Source of the DNA: Linanthus parryae
Taxonomy: Eukaryota; Streptophyta; Magnoliopsida; Ericales; Polemoniaceae
Direction: 5' to 3'
NCBI GenBank assembly: GCA_023055425.1
Contig: JALGPY010000002.1
Coordinates: forward strand, 141,047,927-141,111,926
DNA: 64,000 nt
Shown: piece by piece, positions 34,128-45,815 of the stretch
Numbering within the stretch: the stretch's first letter is position 1
How the letters are laid out: every line of letters begins with the position of its first letter
Made by a program: the position numbers and the translations under genes
The notes under the pieces: model-generated
What the model was told of the DNA's origin: nothing
Databases searched by the model: none
The model's input: the letters and a program-made list of their open reading frames with translations, nothing else

Positions 34128-35802
34128 TGACACGATTTCTTACGTGTATACGCAAGTGCACGGTCAAGTAGTAAAAGTGGAGTATTTTACGACTCCGAGT
34201 ATCGAACCCAAGGGAAATAGACGACTACTAGCTAATTAAGAATCAATTAGAAGATACCTAAGTAACCGGTAAGAAGTGGTTTGAGTTTGAATGTTCGTCG
34301 CCCACAAACAAGCGACTGAATAAAATGAATGTAGAGACAATATTTCTGTATTTTTAAATTAAAAGAATTTAATCAAAGTATGGAGAAAACTAGGCGATCT
34401 ATGAATCACCTAGGGTCTTTAGACAGTTCTGAAATTTGTATTGAAACACGTTACGCACTAACTGATTATGCCAGGTACTAGCACTTACAATCTTCTGTCG
34501 ATCTCATGTAATTTTACGTAACAGTTTACTTTGGGTCCTGTCGGTCCACCTCCATCTACCGTTACGTTCTAGCTGGCTAGTCAACGTCGTTCACCGGGTC
34601 CTGTCGGTCCACCGATTCACTCACCTAACTAGTTCATCCGAATCTACCCACACATGACTACTCCTATTCATCTCGCTTATCGGTCTCAATGATTCGGGAA
34701 TAAAAACATGATCTTATTTGTAACCGGGTTAAGTCTCTGTCGAGCACCCACCTAGTTCACTAACAACTCCGGCTTCGCGACTCCCTTGTTGCTAAGAATT
34801 AAGCCTAGATCATGATTTCTAATCAATTAGTTTGTAACGTTAAGCTATGAATTCAACTAGTTCATCATCTTCATCTAACATGATCATTCCATTCATCACT
34901 AACACGTGTTAATAGCCTTAGCTTACGGATTCACAATACAAGGTGAAGAATAATAAACATTAATTGGATCAGACGCATGAATCAATCAGAAAAATCCGGA
35001 TAAGTATATGTCATAACCCTATGCTCTCCATAGAGCCTAACAAAGAAATTAGCTACTCATTGTTATGCCAAAATCACAAGTATTCTCCATAGAATGATAA
35101 AGAGAAGGTAAGAGAAGAATCAAAAGATGAAATCGTCAAAGCTTTGGCGAATCCGTGCAATCCCCAAGCTCTTAGGTGCTCTCCAATGGCTCCTGTACGT
35201 GAATGTGTGGTTCTTAGGTCGTCTCCTCCGTTTTTTACCAGCTGGGCACGTTTTTTAATGAAATCTAGCCGAAATTGCACTTCAGCCCCTCTACTTTGTA
35301 ATTCCCGGACAGAATTATTTTCTGATCTTGCGCGGGCTGTATCTCCCTCATATGGACTCGTCTTTGGGCCTACCATATATCGTTGGAAAGCTACGGATGT
35401 CTAATTTCCAATGTCGGAAGCCTTGCTTCAAAATTCTTTGTATATTTTCCTGGGCATCTAAAAGAGGGCAGGCTGGGCCTGTGTGACTTTTCCAACTTTT
35501 CTTCGTTTGTGCGTCTCCTTTTCTCCTCTTCATCTAGATCCATTCCAGGTATATCCAAGCATCTCATAAGATCCATTGCACCTCTTTTACCTGACATACA
35601 CAAAACTAAACAACCCGTGCAATTATCATAGCAAATATGAGAGAAAACATGCACAAATAAGCTAGAAACACAACTTTTCACTCGTAGGCTTATAAATCGT
35701 CAAACTCACATATTTGTGAAAATATAACATATAAATCATGTGAAATAAGCCTATTACAAATAATATGGAAGTATAAAAATAACTCCTAAAAGAGAGTTAT
35801 CA
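34128..35802 (-). repeat. Element C 5' LTR (right)
   Basis: 1675 bases, TGACACG...TTATCA as printed, near-identical to 25351-27014. The differences are scattered substitutions and small indels, for example an extra ATCTTATTTGTA near 34712. Short ORFs in both LTRs are the same shadow reading. Confidence 0.93.
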
Positions 35803-35807
35803 AAAGA

Positions 35808-36804
35808 CAAAGTATTTTAACATAGCTTGCAGGATCTAACATCATATGTTTCCTAGCTTATGTTTTGCAGGAATGGAAACTACTTGTTGACTTCATTCTG
35901 TGATTGATCTACTATATTTTAAAGCCTCGCAACAGACTTTCAAAAAGATCTAATAAATATCTTGGAAGATACTGAAATACTAGCCGTTGGAAGAAGATCT
36001 TAGAAGAGTCAAGATCTAAAGTTATTTTTCAGGAAAGTTTGTTGAACAAGTTCTGAAGATCTTCAATTCAAACTAAGTGTTTAAAAGGGGAGATTCTGAA
36101 GGAATTCGAGACACAGAACTACATAGAAAATTGGCAGAGACACTCAAAACACTTAGGAATTGACAAGAAACAAAGAATCAGATTCATCTCTTTCAATCCA
36201 AGCATCAGAAGAACATTGCATACTCACTGCAGTTTCATCTCCCGTATTCTTCTTGTTCTGAACTTTATTTGTATATCAGTTTGATAATACTTCTTGTTCT
36301 CATTCTCAAGGAATTTTCAAGGTGAATAATAGATAATTCTTAGTTAATCAGATAGTTACACCAAGTACAAGATAGGTTAGTGAGAACCACAAGTTGTAAC
36401 AGAGTAAGGCATCTCTCTTTGCTTGAGATTTAGGGCGTAAATTGTGTTGAAAATCCTACAGGGAGAAGATCCCTGAGGAAGAGATGTAGTTCCAAGTGGA
36501 CTTAAGTCTATATATCTTGTATCTCTTGCATTAACTTTCAACTTTCATATTTATAATTTTTTCAGCATTCAAAAAAAATTCATTTCACGGGTTGGAACCT
36601 CATTTCAAGGCCTTGAAACATAATTATTCTTTTCATACTCCAAATATTTTCATTCCAAGGGCTTGGAACTCATTTCAAGGCCTTGAATCTCCTTACAAAT
36701 ATTTTGGAACCACTACTCTTGCACAGTTTGGCAAAAGTCTGCATACTCTATTCAACCCCCTCAGAGTATTGATTTTGTATTTCTACATATTGTAAACCTC
36801 CTCA
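35808..36804 (+). repeat. Sirevirus copy 3 5' LTR, second part
   Basis: 997 bases that resume the LTR after element C; the total is 1174 compared with 1230 for the 3' LTR. Perfect palindromes lie at 36604-36617 and 36674-36687. The C tract here is only 5 bases. Confidence 0.92.
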
Positions 36805-36806
36805 AT

Positions 36807-36818
36807 TTGTATGAGAGC
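36807..36818 (+). other. Degenerate primer-binding site, initiator tRNA-Met type
   Basis: TTGTATGAGAGC, two bases from TGGTATCAGAGC. Confidence 0.75.
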
Positions 36819-36853
36819 TTGTATCACCTCATAGATTTAACAATCTTGTGATT

Positions 36854-38704
36854 ATGAGTACTGTAGGCGATGGTTGTTTCTCAAAGGAAGAGCTGCTAAC
36901 AGACATCCTCTCTTTTGTGGAGACAATTTTGTCCACTGGAAAGCTTTGATGAAAATGTTCATCATTGATCAAGATATGGAACTCTGGACTATCATCATGA
37001 ATGGTCCAAATACTTTCTACACAGAGAAGGATGGGATTAGAACTCCCAAATCTAAAGACTCTCTTTACTCATCTAAGATAGAAAACTTTTCAAAAAATTA
37101 TAATGCTATGAATATTCTTATATTGTGCTTTGAGTTCAAATGAATTTAACAGGATCTCAAGTTGCAAGACTGCCAAGGATATGGGATAAGCTTGTGGTAA
37201 ACTTTTAAGGAACATGCCAAGTCAAGAAAACCAAGATCAACATATATCTCTAACAATATGAGCTATTCAAGATGAACGAAGATGTGTCAATCAGAGATAT
37301 GTTCAAAAGATTAAATGACATTGTCAATAACCTTGATTCCTTGGGAAAGCATATTTCCAATGAAGAAAATGTGAGGAAGATTCTAAGAAGTCTTCCATAG
37401 GAAAAATAGGAAACAAAGACTATTGCTATTGAGGAAGCTCAAGATCTCTCATCACTTCAACTTGATTACCTACAAGGGAAGCTCCTTACACATGAGATAT
37501 CCATGAATGAAGTTGCTGGATAACTACCAGAAGGTTTCAAGAACTTAGATTTTAAGGCAAAGGAGAATGAACCATTTCAAATCCTTGAAACTGAAGATGA
37601 TGATGAAGACCCAATTGCCTTAACTTCCAAAGCCCTGAACAAAGTCTTAAAATGAAGAAAATTTTTGGAAACAAGGACTTCAACAGATATAAACATAGAT
37701 CCTCCAGTACAAAAGACTACAAAGGTAAATCTGCTTGACATGGTAATAAGCCTAAAGTCATGAATTTCTTTGAGTATGGTGATGCACGACACTTCATCAG
37801 AGACTGTCCACACACGAAAAGCAAGAAACTTCAGAAGCAATATCATGATAGAAGAAAGAAAGCTATGATAGCTTCATGGAGTGATTCAGAAAAATCAAGT
37901 GAGTCTGAATTTGAAGAAGAACATGCCAACCTATGCTTTACGGCCAAGCATGATGAAATTTCTGAAAAGAACATTGAGTTAATGGCAAACTGCTTGATTT
38001 CTAAACCAACAGAAGCCCTATCTGACTATCTTAGAACAATGCTTTCAAATGAAGAGGACTATCTGGAAGAAATTAGAGTTTTGAAAGAAAAAGTTCATGA
38101 GAAAGCAAAAGAGAACTTACATCTTGTTTGCCTTAGTCAGAATCTTGAAATGTCTCAGAGGAAAACTGACAGTGATTTCAAGGCCTTGAAAACCAGTTTC
38201 AAAGCCTTGAAAACACAAATCAAGGAAGTAGTCACTGAGAACTCTCTCTTGAGTGACAGTACTGGTTATCTAAGACATCAAGTTGATGAATTCGATAAAA
38301 AAAAGACTACTCTGACTGAGAAACTTCAAGAATCTGAATTGGTCAAAGCAAAACTTGCAGGCTCAGAACACAACTTGAACTTGATTCTTGGAGGTATTTT
38401 AAAGTCTGTTCAAAAAGCTGGTATAGGATACAATCCAAATTTTCCAAAGAAGAACAATACCAGATTTTTGAAAGTCGGAAGAAAAACATCTCCTAAATGC
38501 CATAATTGTAGTAAGATTAGTCAAGTTAAGATTACTTGTCCTTTTATAAGAAGAGACCCTCACATAATGAGGAACACTTTTCCCTTCCAACTCAAAGGAC
38601 AAGTTAGACATATTTGGGTTCCTAAAGGCGTTATACCACCTAACATGGTTGACCGTGAATATGAATCTAAATTCAGCACTTGGTCTAATAGCTGGGAGAG
38701 GTAG
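36854..38704 (+). pseudogene. Sirevirus copy 3 gag (broken)
   Basis: The ATG at 36854 gives MSTVGDG, then a frameshift; the frame from 36874 continues GRAANRHPLFCGDNFVHW. A UBN2-type segment spans to about 37400 with stops. From 37760 to 38704 the frame is open for 314 codons. The zinc knuckle reads FFEYGDARHFIRDC, so both leading cysteines are replaced (Phe and Tyr). An acidic linker follows, then a coiled coil (37990-38370) where the palindrome is translated as FKALKTSFKALK, then a conserved C-terminus (NTFPFQLKGQVRHIWVPKG). Confidence 0.85.
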
Positions 38705-41700
38705 TGAATGGTGTTTGCAGGGTGTCACCAAGATCAAAGAGCAAAAATGGTTTATGGCCAGTGGTTGCTAAAGACATATGAGTGGAAAGAGATCCTTATT
38801 CTTAAAACTGAGAGAGAAATCAGAAAGATCAATCACACCTGGTGATAAAAGTCAAATGCAACATTCTTGGTATTGGTAAAGTTGGTACAAATTCAGAAAA
38901 CTCTATTTCTGATGTATATCTAGTTGATGGCTTGAAATTTAATCTGCTTAGTGTATCGCAGCTTTGTGACAATGGCAACAATGTTACTTTTCATAAAGGG
39001 AAATGTGGTGCAAAATGAGAAATCTGGCAATTGCATCCTCACAGCCTTTAGATCAAAAAATGTTTAGACTTTTCAATCTAACAAAGTTGCAGGAGAAAAC
39101 TTGAAGTGTCTCAATTCCTTGAAAGAAGATTCAAAGCTTTGGCCGAGAAAGTTAGGACACATTAGCTTGCATACCTTGAACTAATTAGTTTTCAAGAACT
39201 TAGTAAGAGGTCTACCCTCTATCAAGTTCAAGGATGAAGAAGTATGCAAAGCATGTGCTCAAGGAAAGCAAAGTAGAATCTCCTTCAAGCCAAATAACTT
39301 TGTATGTACTACTAGACCCGTTGAAATTTTTCATATGGATATATGTGGTCCTATGTGAACTCCAATCCAAATGGTAAGAAGTTCATGCTTGTAATTGTAG
39401 ATTATTTCTCTATATATACTTGGGTCATGTTTCTTAGAGAAAAATCTGAAGCTCTCAACGAATTTTCAAAACATTGTAGAGAAATTTAGACATTGAAAAA
39501 CCTACCTATGGCTTCCATAAGAATTGATCATGGTAGAGAGTTTGATCAACTTGATTTTGATGTATTATGTTCTAAGTATGGCATCTCTCACAACTTTCCT
39601 GCTCCTAGAACTCCTCAATAGAATGGAGTAGTTAAAAGAAAGAACAGGACTCTTGAAGACATGTCAAGAATAATGCTTTTGGAAAACAAGTTTTCCAAAG
39701 TATTATTGGGCAAAATCTGTGAATACATCAAACTATATTCTTAACAGGTGATTGATCAGACCTATTCTGAAGAAGACCCCCTGTGAGTTGTTCAAAGGTA
39801 GAAATCCAAACATTTATTACTTCAAACCATTTCGTTGTACTTGTTTTCTCCACAACAATGGTAAGGACAATCTCGGTAAGTTTGATTCAAGAAGTGATGA
39901 AGCTATTTTTCTTTGCTATTCACAAACAAGCAAAGCCTATAGAGTTCATAATAAGAGAACCATCATGTTATTTTTTATGAAAGTTATGATGGTTCTTTGA
40001 GTGATGGTTTTTCAGATCTCAATCTGAACAAACATGATTCAGACACTGAAGAAGAATCTTTGAAAGGATGAAATGAAATGTCGCAGGAACAAGACAGGCA
40101 TTTTCAAGGCCTTGAAACCAAGGTTCAAAGCCTTGAAACAGAACCTCCAGAGAAAACAACAGAACAAGCTTCTACTTCCAGTTCTCAAAGACTTCAAAAG
40201 AAAACAGGAAAGCCTGAACCATGGACACCAAGAAAGATATTGAAATATCTCTCATCTCATCATGTTGATAACATCATTTCTAATCCAACAACTGGTACAC
40301 AAACCAGATCACAGTTAAAGAATCTTTGTGCTTTTAATGCCTTTATTTCTCTTGCAGAGCCTAAAATTGTGAAGGAAGCATTACAAGAAGCAGGTTGGAT
40401 TATAGCAATGCAAAGTGAACTCAATGAGTGTTATAGGAAAAAGGTCTGGAATCTAGTTCCTCCACCAAGAAATTAGTCTGTCATTGGCACCAGATGGGTA
40501 TTCAAAACAAGTTAGATGAGAATGGAAATGTAATCAGGAACAAAGCTAGATTGGTAGCTCAAGGCTACAATCAACAATAAGGTATTGACTATGAAGAAAA
40601 TTTTGATCCTATTGCCAGGTTAGAAACAATTAGAATTCTACTTGCATTTGCATCTTAGAAAAACATTAAACTGTTTCAAATGGATGTAAAGTATGCTTTT
40701 TCAAAATGGCTATCTTCAAGAAGAAGTTTATGTTGCTCAACCTATAGGTTCTGAAAATGACAAGTTTCCAGATCATGTTTACAAACCCGACAGAGCTCTT
40801 TATGGTTTGAAACAAGCTCCAAGAGCTTGTTATGAAAGATTGTCAAAGTTTCTACTTTAAAATAATTTCAAAAGAGGATTAGTAGGCAAGACCTTTTTCA
40901 AAAAGAATCCTGAGAAAGATATGCTTTCAAATTTAAGTTGATGAGATTCTGTTTGGAGCTACTAATGATCTTCTGTGCAAGGAATTCTCAAGTCTTATGA
41001 GCAGGGAATTTGAAATGAGATTGATGGGAGAATTGAACTTCTTTCTTGGACTTCAAATTCATCAGATGAAGAAGGGCATATTCCTACATCAAAGAAAGTA
41101 TACAAAGGACTTGCTAAGCAAGTATAATATGTCTCAGTCCAAAGAGATTAAGACCCCCATGAGTTCTACACTGTCTTTAGACAAAGATGATTCTAGTAAG
41201 AGTGTGAATATGAATGAGTATAGAGATATGATTGGATCATTACTCTACCTCACAGCTAGTAGACCAGATATCATGTCCAGTGTGTGCATGTGTGTCAGAT
41301 TTCAAGCTGATCCTAAAGAATCACACTTGAATGAAGTAAAGAGGATTTTAAGATATCTCAATGTTACCAAATACTTAGGGCTTTGGTATCCTAAAAATTT
41401 CAACTTATCTTTGTGTGGCTATTCAGATGCTGATTTTGCAGGATATAAAGTTGATAGAAAGAGTACATCAGGATGCTGTCAATTTCATGGATCATCCTTA
41501 ATCAGCTGGCATTCAAAGAAGCAAAACTCTGTTGCACTATCAACAACTGAATCTGAATACATAGCAGCTGGAGCTTGATGTTCACAAGTGTTATGGATAG
41601 CACAACAAATGAGAGATCTTGGACTTGATTTCAGAGATATACCTATCAAGTGTGACAACACAAGTGCAATATCAATTACAAAGAACCTAGTTCAGCATTC

Positions 41701-41887
41701 TAGAACAAAGCATATTGATATTAGACATCACTTCATCAGAGATCATGCTGAAAAAGGTTATATTGTTCTTGAATTTGTTTCTACTAACTTTCAATTTGCA
41801 GACATCTTCACTATACCGTTGCGAGATGAAAGATTCTCATCCTTAATATTGGAATTAGGCATGCTAAATAAGGAAGCATTGGTTTAG
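38705..41887 (+). pseudogene. Sirevirus copy 3 pol: protease, integrase, RT, RNase H (broken)
   Basis: Domains in order. Protease near 38740: the motif reads ASGC-stop-RHMSG, with alanine where the catalytic aspartate should be. Integrase zinc-binding region at about 39140-39290 (HISLHTLN, CKACAQGK) and core at 39330-39700 (HMDICGPM, TPQ-stop-NGVVKRKNRTLEDM). A linker at 40078-40476 contains a palindrome (HFQGLETKVQSLE). Reverse transcriptase at 40490-41000: RALYGLKQAPRACYERL, and the catalytic Y-V-D-D reads stop-V-D-E near 40938. RNase H at 40997-41887: SDADFAG, STTESEYIA, KHIDIRHHFIRDH. RNase H is the best preserved part. Confidence 0.88.
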
Positions 41888-42317
41888 GGGGAAAATCAGG
41901 TAAGTTTTATGTGTTTCAAAGGTTTGAACTTATTTTCAAAGCCTTGAAAATCCTTTCAAAGCTTTGAGTATATATGCATTACATCATACAGCTTTTCAAG
42001 GTCTTGAAATCCTTTCCAGAGCCTTGAAAATAAGACTGCATGCTAAATAGTCAATAACTCTGGATCTTTCAATATTGGGTGTTATCTTTGTAGATAATTG
42101 CTCAATGTTACCCCTGAATTTTGAAATAACCCTTTTTAGCCAAAATTCTATTATATCTTTTATTTCCAACGGCACACGCAATTTTGAATCTTTTTGATTT
42201 ATCAGATCTTCAAAGATCAGATAGAATATTTAGTTTCCTTTTCAAACTGAAACTCTCTTCTATTTATCTCCTTCTTTCTTTCGTATCTATCATATATATC
42301 TTCTTCTACAAACACAA

Positions 42318-44100
42318 ATGAGCACCAGAAGAGCCTCAGACATGGCTGGTGGTTCGAAGGCTGCAAGAGAGAAGAAAAGAAAGACCCCGGTGGAAGAGGT
42401 GAAGACCATTAGTGGGGATTCCATTTCTACGACCCCTACTGCAGAAGAGATAGCACCTCCTCCTCCCAAGAATAAGGCCAAGAAAGATGAGACCCCAGTG
42501 TCCACCAATAAAAAGAAGAAGGAAGTGGAGTCTGCACCATAAAAACAGAAGGGAATTCAGATTGGTAGCCCTAAGAAGACAAACAAGAAGGTTGACAAAG
42601 CAGACAAGGGCAAAGGAAAGGAAAATTTTACAGAGGATGAACCAGAAGATGAACCCAGATGAGAACATAGAGAAGGCACTACAGATCTATTCAAAAAAGA
42701 AGAAATCCACTTGTAAGAAATTAGCCTATGATAGTAAATGGTTCATTACTAATGTCGTTAGAGGTCAGTGGCTAGATGGATTTGCATTTAGATCAGTTGC
42801 ATTCTGTAGTCTAATCACTATGCCTATGTTACATGGTATGAATATGGAGTGTATCAAAAGGTTGAAGAAAAGCTCTCTTTGGTTTATTCTAAACCCTCCA
42901 GAGTTAGCTTACCCTAGACTCACCAGATTCTTTTACCTAAGCATGAAGCAACTCAGTAAAACTTCAAATCTAGTGATTCAGACTAAGGTTGTTGGTATTG
43001 ACATGGAACTAGATCACTTTTTTTGCAAATGTTCTAGACTGTCCTAAGAGATATGACACCAATAACTACCCTCGTAAGAGTTAAGCCCTTAAGAAAGCTA
43101 AATAAGAGTTCTTTTTACCGAATATCCCTGCCTAATCTTAGTAGTTAACACACTCTGTGGTAAATATTGAAGCCAAAGTTCTATTTACTATTTTGATGAG
43201 ATGTGTGTGACCTTGGGAACACTCAAAGGAACTGGTAACTGATAGGGTGTTGCACTTAATGTATTTGGTTATGCATGGTTACGAAATTGTTCTTCTAAAT
43301 CTTGTGATGGAACACATTCTATACAGCCAAAACCAGAGAAAACACCCTTTACCATATGCCACCTTGCTCACCTTATTCTTCCAACACTTTAAAATTTCAA
43401 CTGATAGGGAAGAATCAGTGACTACTGGTTTTGGTTTTCTTGATGAGACGGATTTTGAGAAGATTAGTGTGGTGAAAACCAGTGCTATTATTTGGAAGCT
43501 ATACTCAGATTTGACAGAGGAAGAGGGGCTCCAGGAAATTTCTCAAACCTAAATCTTTGACTCCCACTTCTAGCCAAACATCTCAGTCTCAAGACAACCC
43601 CTTGACTCTCAAGTTGCTGAAAGAACTTCAGATTGACATTGATGAAGTAAAGGAGAATCAACATTGGTTTGACACTGATCTTAGACAGGTGAAGTATATG
43701 GTTGAAACCATGTTCAGGAGTATGACACTGTTTGATGTGGCTGAGGAAGTGTCTCAAGCTGAAAAGAGTACCAAAAAGGTTGAATCAGCAAAGGATCTAT
43801 CCAGTGAACATTCAACTCAGGATGGGGCTGCTCAGGTCAAGGATAAAGGCAAGCAAGTGGCTGTTTAGAAAATGGATGAGGATCAAGAAGAAGACATTCC
43901 AGATTAAGAAGCACTGCTAATAAACCTCAAGAAGAAGAAAACTAAGAAGCCCAATGTTCCATAGATTGTGACTACTGCTGATTTATTTGAGGAGAAGGTG
44001 AAAAAGGTGATGATATGGCTCAACAGGAAGAAGAACAGGATGATGAGGAAGATATTCAGGAAGAAGATGCAGAGCATCAAGGTGATTAAGATCCTACCCC
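42318..44100 (+). pseudogene. Sirevirus envelope-like ORF (broken)
   Basis: The ATG at 42318 lies about 430 bases after pol. The start is basic and Pro/Lys-rich (AAREKKRKT, APPPPKNKAKK). The middle (42720-43050 and 43150-43550) carries KWFITNVVRGQW, AYPRLTRFFY and LPYATLLTLFFQHF, resembling the third ORF of Sireviruses (envelope-like or putative plant transposon protein). A coiled-coil-prone, Lys/Glu-rich tail follows (43557-44060). No signal peptide or clear membrane segment is seen, so an envelope role is not supported by this copy. The first break is a TAA near 42541; at least five frame breaks follow. Confidence 0.7.
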
Positions 44101-44483
44101 TTAAATCTTGCCTACTCTTTCTTCTGCTTTATCAAGGCCTTGAACTCCTTTCCAAAGCCTTGAAAAATTAATCTCTCAAAACATTTTTTGAAACCATTTC
44201 AAGGACTGATCCAACATTTCTCATTATTTTTTTGATGAAAGTCAAAAAGGGGGAAAATTTAGGTTAAATTTAGGGTATATTTGCTTTACTTTTCGTGGTG
44301 AGTGACCTGGTTTTAGTCAGTAGCACTACCTGAAACTTTACTGTTTTAAGTTTTTTTAATAAGTTGGATTTCTTAGACATTATGTGTTGATTTCATTTGA
44401 TTTATTCTGTTATGTACTAATGAGTATTTGTTGCAGAATCACAATATCAGACAGATTGGAAGATTGTGTTTTGTCTTTCATCA
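44101..44483 (+). other. Sirevirus copy 3 3' untranslated region
   Basis: Contains palindrome variants at 44130-44165 and an extra purine run, AAAAAGGGGGAAAA, at about 44247-44260. Similar palindrome variants lie between pol and the envelope-like ORF (41920-42030). Confidence 0.6.
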
Positions 44484-44493
44484 AGAGGGAGAA
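44484..44493 (+). other. Polypurine tract of Sirevirus copy 3
   Basis: AGAGGGAGAA, immediately before the LTR start TGTAAG. Confidence 0.85.
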
Positions 44494-45723
44494 TGTAAGT
44501 TCAATGCACGTTCATGACTTGAAGCCTTGAAATAGCTTTCAAAGTCTTGAAACTAACTGAGCTTTATATGCATGAACTTAGGGGGAGTTTCTGTACTTAA
44601 TTCAACTCGTAAACCCCTGTGCAAGATTAGATGATACTTGATGATGAAAGAAAAAGTATTTTTACACAGTTTGCAGGATCTAACATCATCTGTTTGACTC
44701 GACTATGCAGGGATATTGTGTTTCCTATTTTATAGGAATCAGTTTCCTAAGTTATGTTTTGCAGGAATGGAAGCTACTTGATGACTTGATTCTGTGATTG
44801 ATCTGCTATGTGTTAAATCCTCTAAACATACTTCTAAAAAGATCGAATCAATATCTTGGAAGATACTAAACTACTAGCTGTTGGAAGAAGCTGTTAGGAG
44901 AGTCAATATCTAAAGCTATTTTTCAAGAAAGTTTGTTGAAGAAGATTCTGAAGATCTTCAATTCAAACTGAGTGTTTAAAAGCAGGACTACAGAAGGAAT
45001 ACAAGAAACAGAACTACATAAGAAAATTGGCAGAGACACTCAAAACACTCAAGGATTGACAAGCAACAAAGAAGCAGATTCATCTCTTTCAATCCAAGCA
45101 TCAGAAGAACACTGCTTACTCACTGCAGTTTCATCTCCTATGTTCTTCTTGTTCTGACCATTATTTGTATATCATTTTGATAATACTTCTTGTTCTCATT
45201 TTCAAGTATTGTTCAAGGTGAACAATAGAGAATTCTTAGCTAATCAGATAGCTAGAGAAGGTACTAGATAGGTTAGTGAGAACCACAAGCTGTAAAAAAG
45301 TAAGGCATCTCTCTGTGCTTGAGATCTAGGGCTTAGTTGTTTATTAATAATAATTGTGTTGAAAATCCTATAGGAGAATATCCCTGAGGTAGAGACGTAG
45401 GTCCAAGTGGAATGAACTCTATATATCTTGTGTCTCTTGAATGTCCTTTCAAGTTTCATACTCAGAATTTTTGCAGCATTCAAAACAGTTTCATTTCAAT
45501 GGTTTGCAACTCATTTCAAGGCCTTGAAACAGACTTATTCTTTTCATACTCTAACTGTATTCATTCCAAGGGCTTGAAACTCATTTCAAGGCCTTGAATC
45601 TCTTTACAAATCTTTTGAAACAACTACTCTTGCACAGTTTGGCAAAAGTCTGCATACTCTATTCAACCCCCCCCCCCCTCTACAGTATTGACCCTGTATT
45701 TCTACCTACTGTACACCCCTTCA
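44494..45723 (+). repeat. Sirevirus copy 3 3' LTR
   Basis: 1230 bases, TGTAAG...CTTCA. Palindromes lie at 45515-45528 and 45585-45598, with a C12 tract at 45667-45678. The pair with the 5' LTR has clear substitutions and indels, so this element is older than element C. Confidence 0.93.
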
Positions 45724-45728
45724 GGGAA

Positions 45729-45815
45729 AATTAATCTTAGACTCCAAAAAAAATTGAGTTGAAAAAAGTGTGTTTAAGGTCTCCCACTTGCCTCGAGAAG
45801 TGTACAAATAATAAG
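45729..45815. other. Unassigned spacer
   Basis: Short AT-rich stretch between the Sirevirus and the TIR element; nothing seen. Confidence 0.35.

Larger units (their letters stand above)
25351..35802 (-). mobile_element. Element C: gag-protease-only Ty3/gypsy element
   Basis: 10452 bases with a perfect target duplication AAAGA (25346-25350 and 35803-35807) inside the Sirevirus copy 3 LTR. It is in minus orientation: the primer site and gag lie next to the right LTR. It encodes gag and an aspartic protease, but no reverse transcriptase, RNase H or integrase. Directly after protease comes the sequence usually found downstream of pol in Athila-type elements (31555-31605). The LTRs are very similar, so it is among the younger insertions. 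This fits a non-autonomous Athila-like derivative of the TR-GAG kind. Confidence 0.88.
25174..45723 (+). mobile_element. Sirevirus copy 3, complete structure with nested element C
   Basis: Flanked by a perfect target duplication, GGGAA (25169-25173 and 45724-45728). Without the nested element C (25351-35802 plus its 5-base duplication) it is about 10.1 kb, a normal Sirevirus size. Order: 5' LTR (split), primer site, gag, protease, integrase, reverse transcriptase, RNase H, envelope-like ORF, polypurine tract, 3' LTR. Every gene carries stops or lost catalytic residues. Confidence 0.92.

Noticed and set aside
42318..44100. True viral envelope gene or integrated plant virus
   Set aside because: The ORF sits in the normal Sirevirus position between LTRs and shows no signal peptide, membrane span or viral movement or replicase motif.
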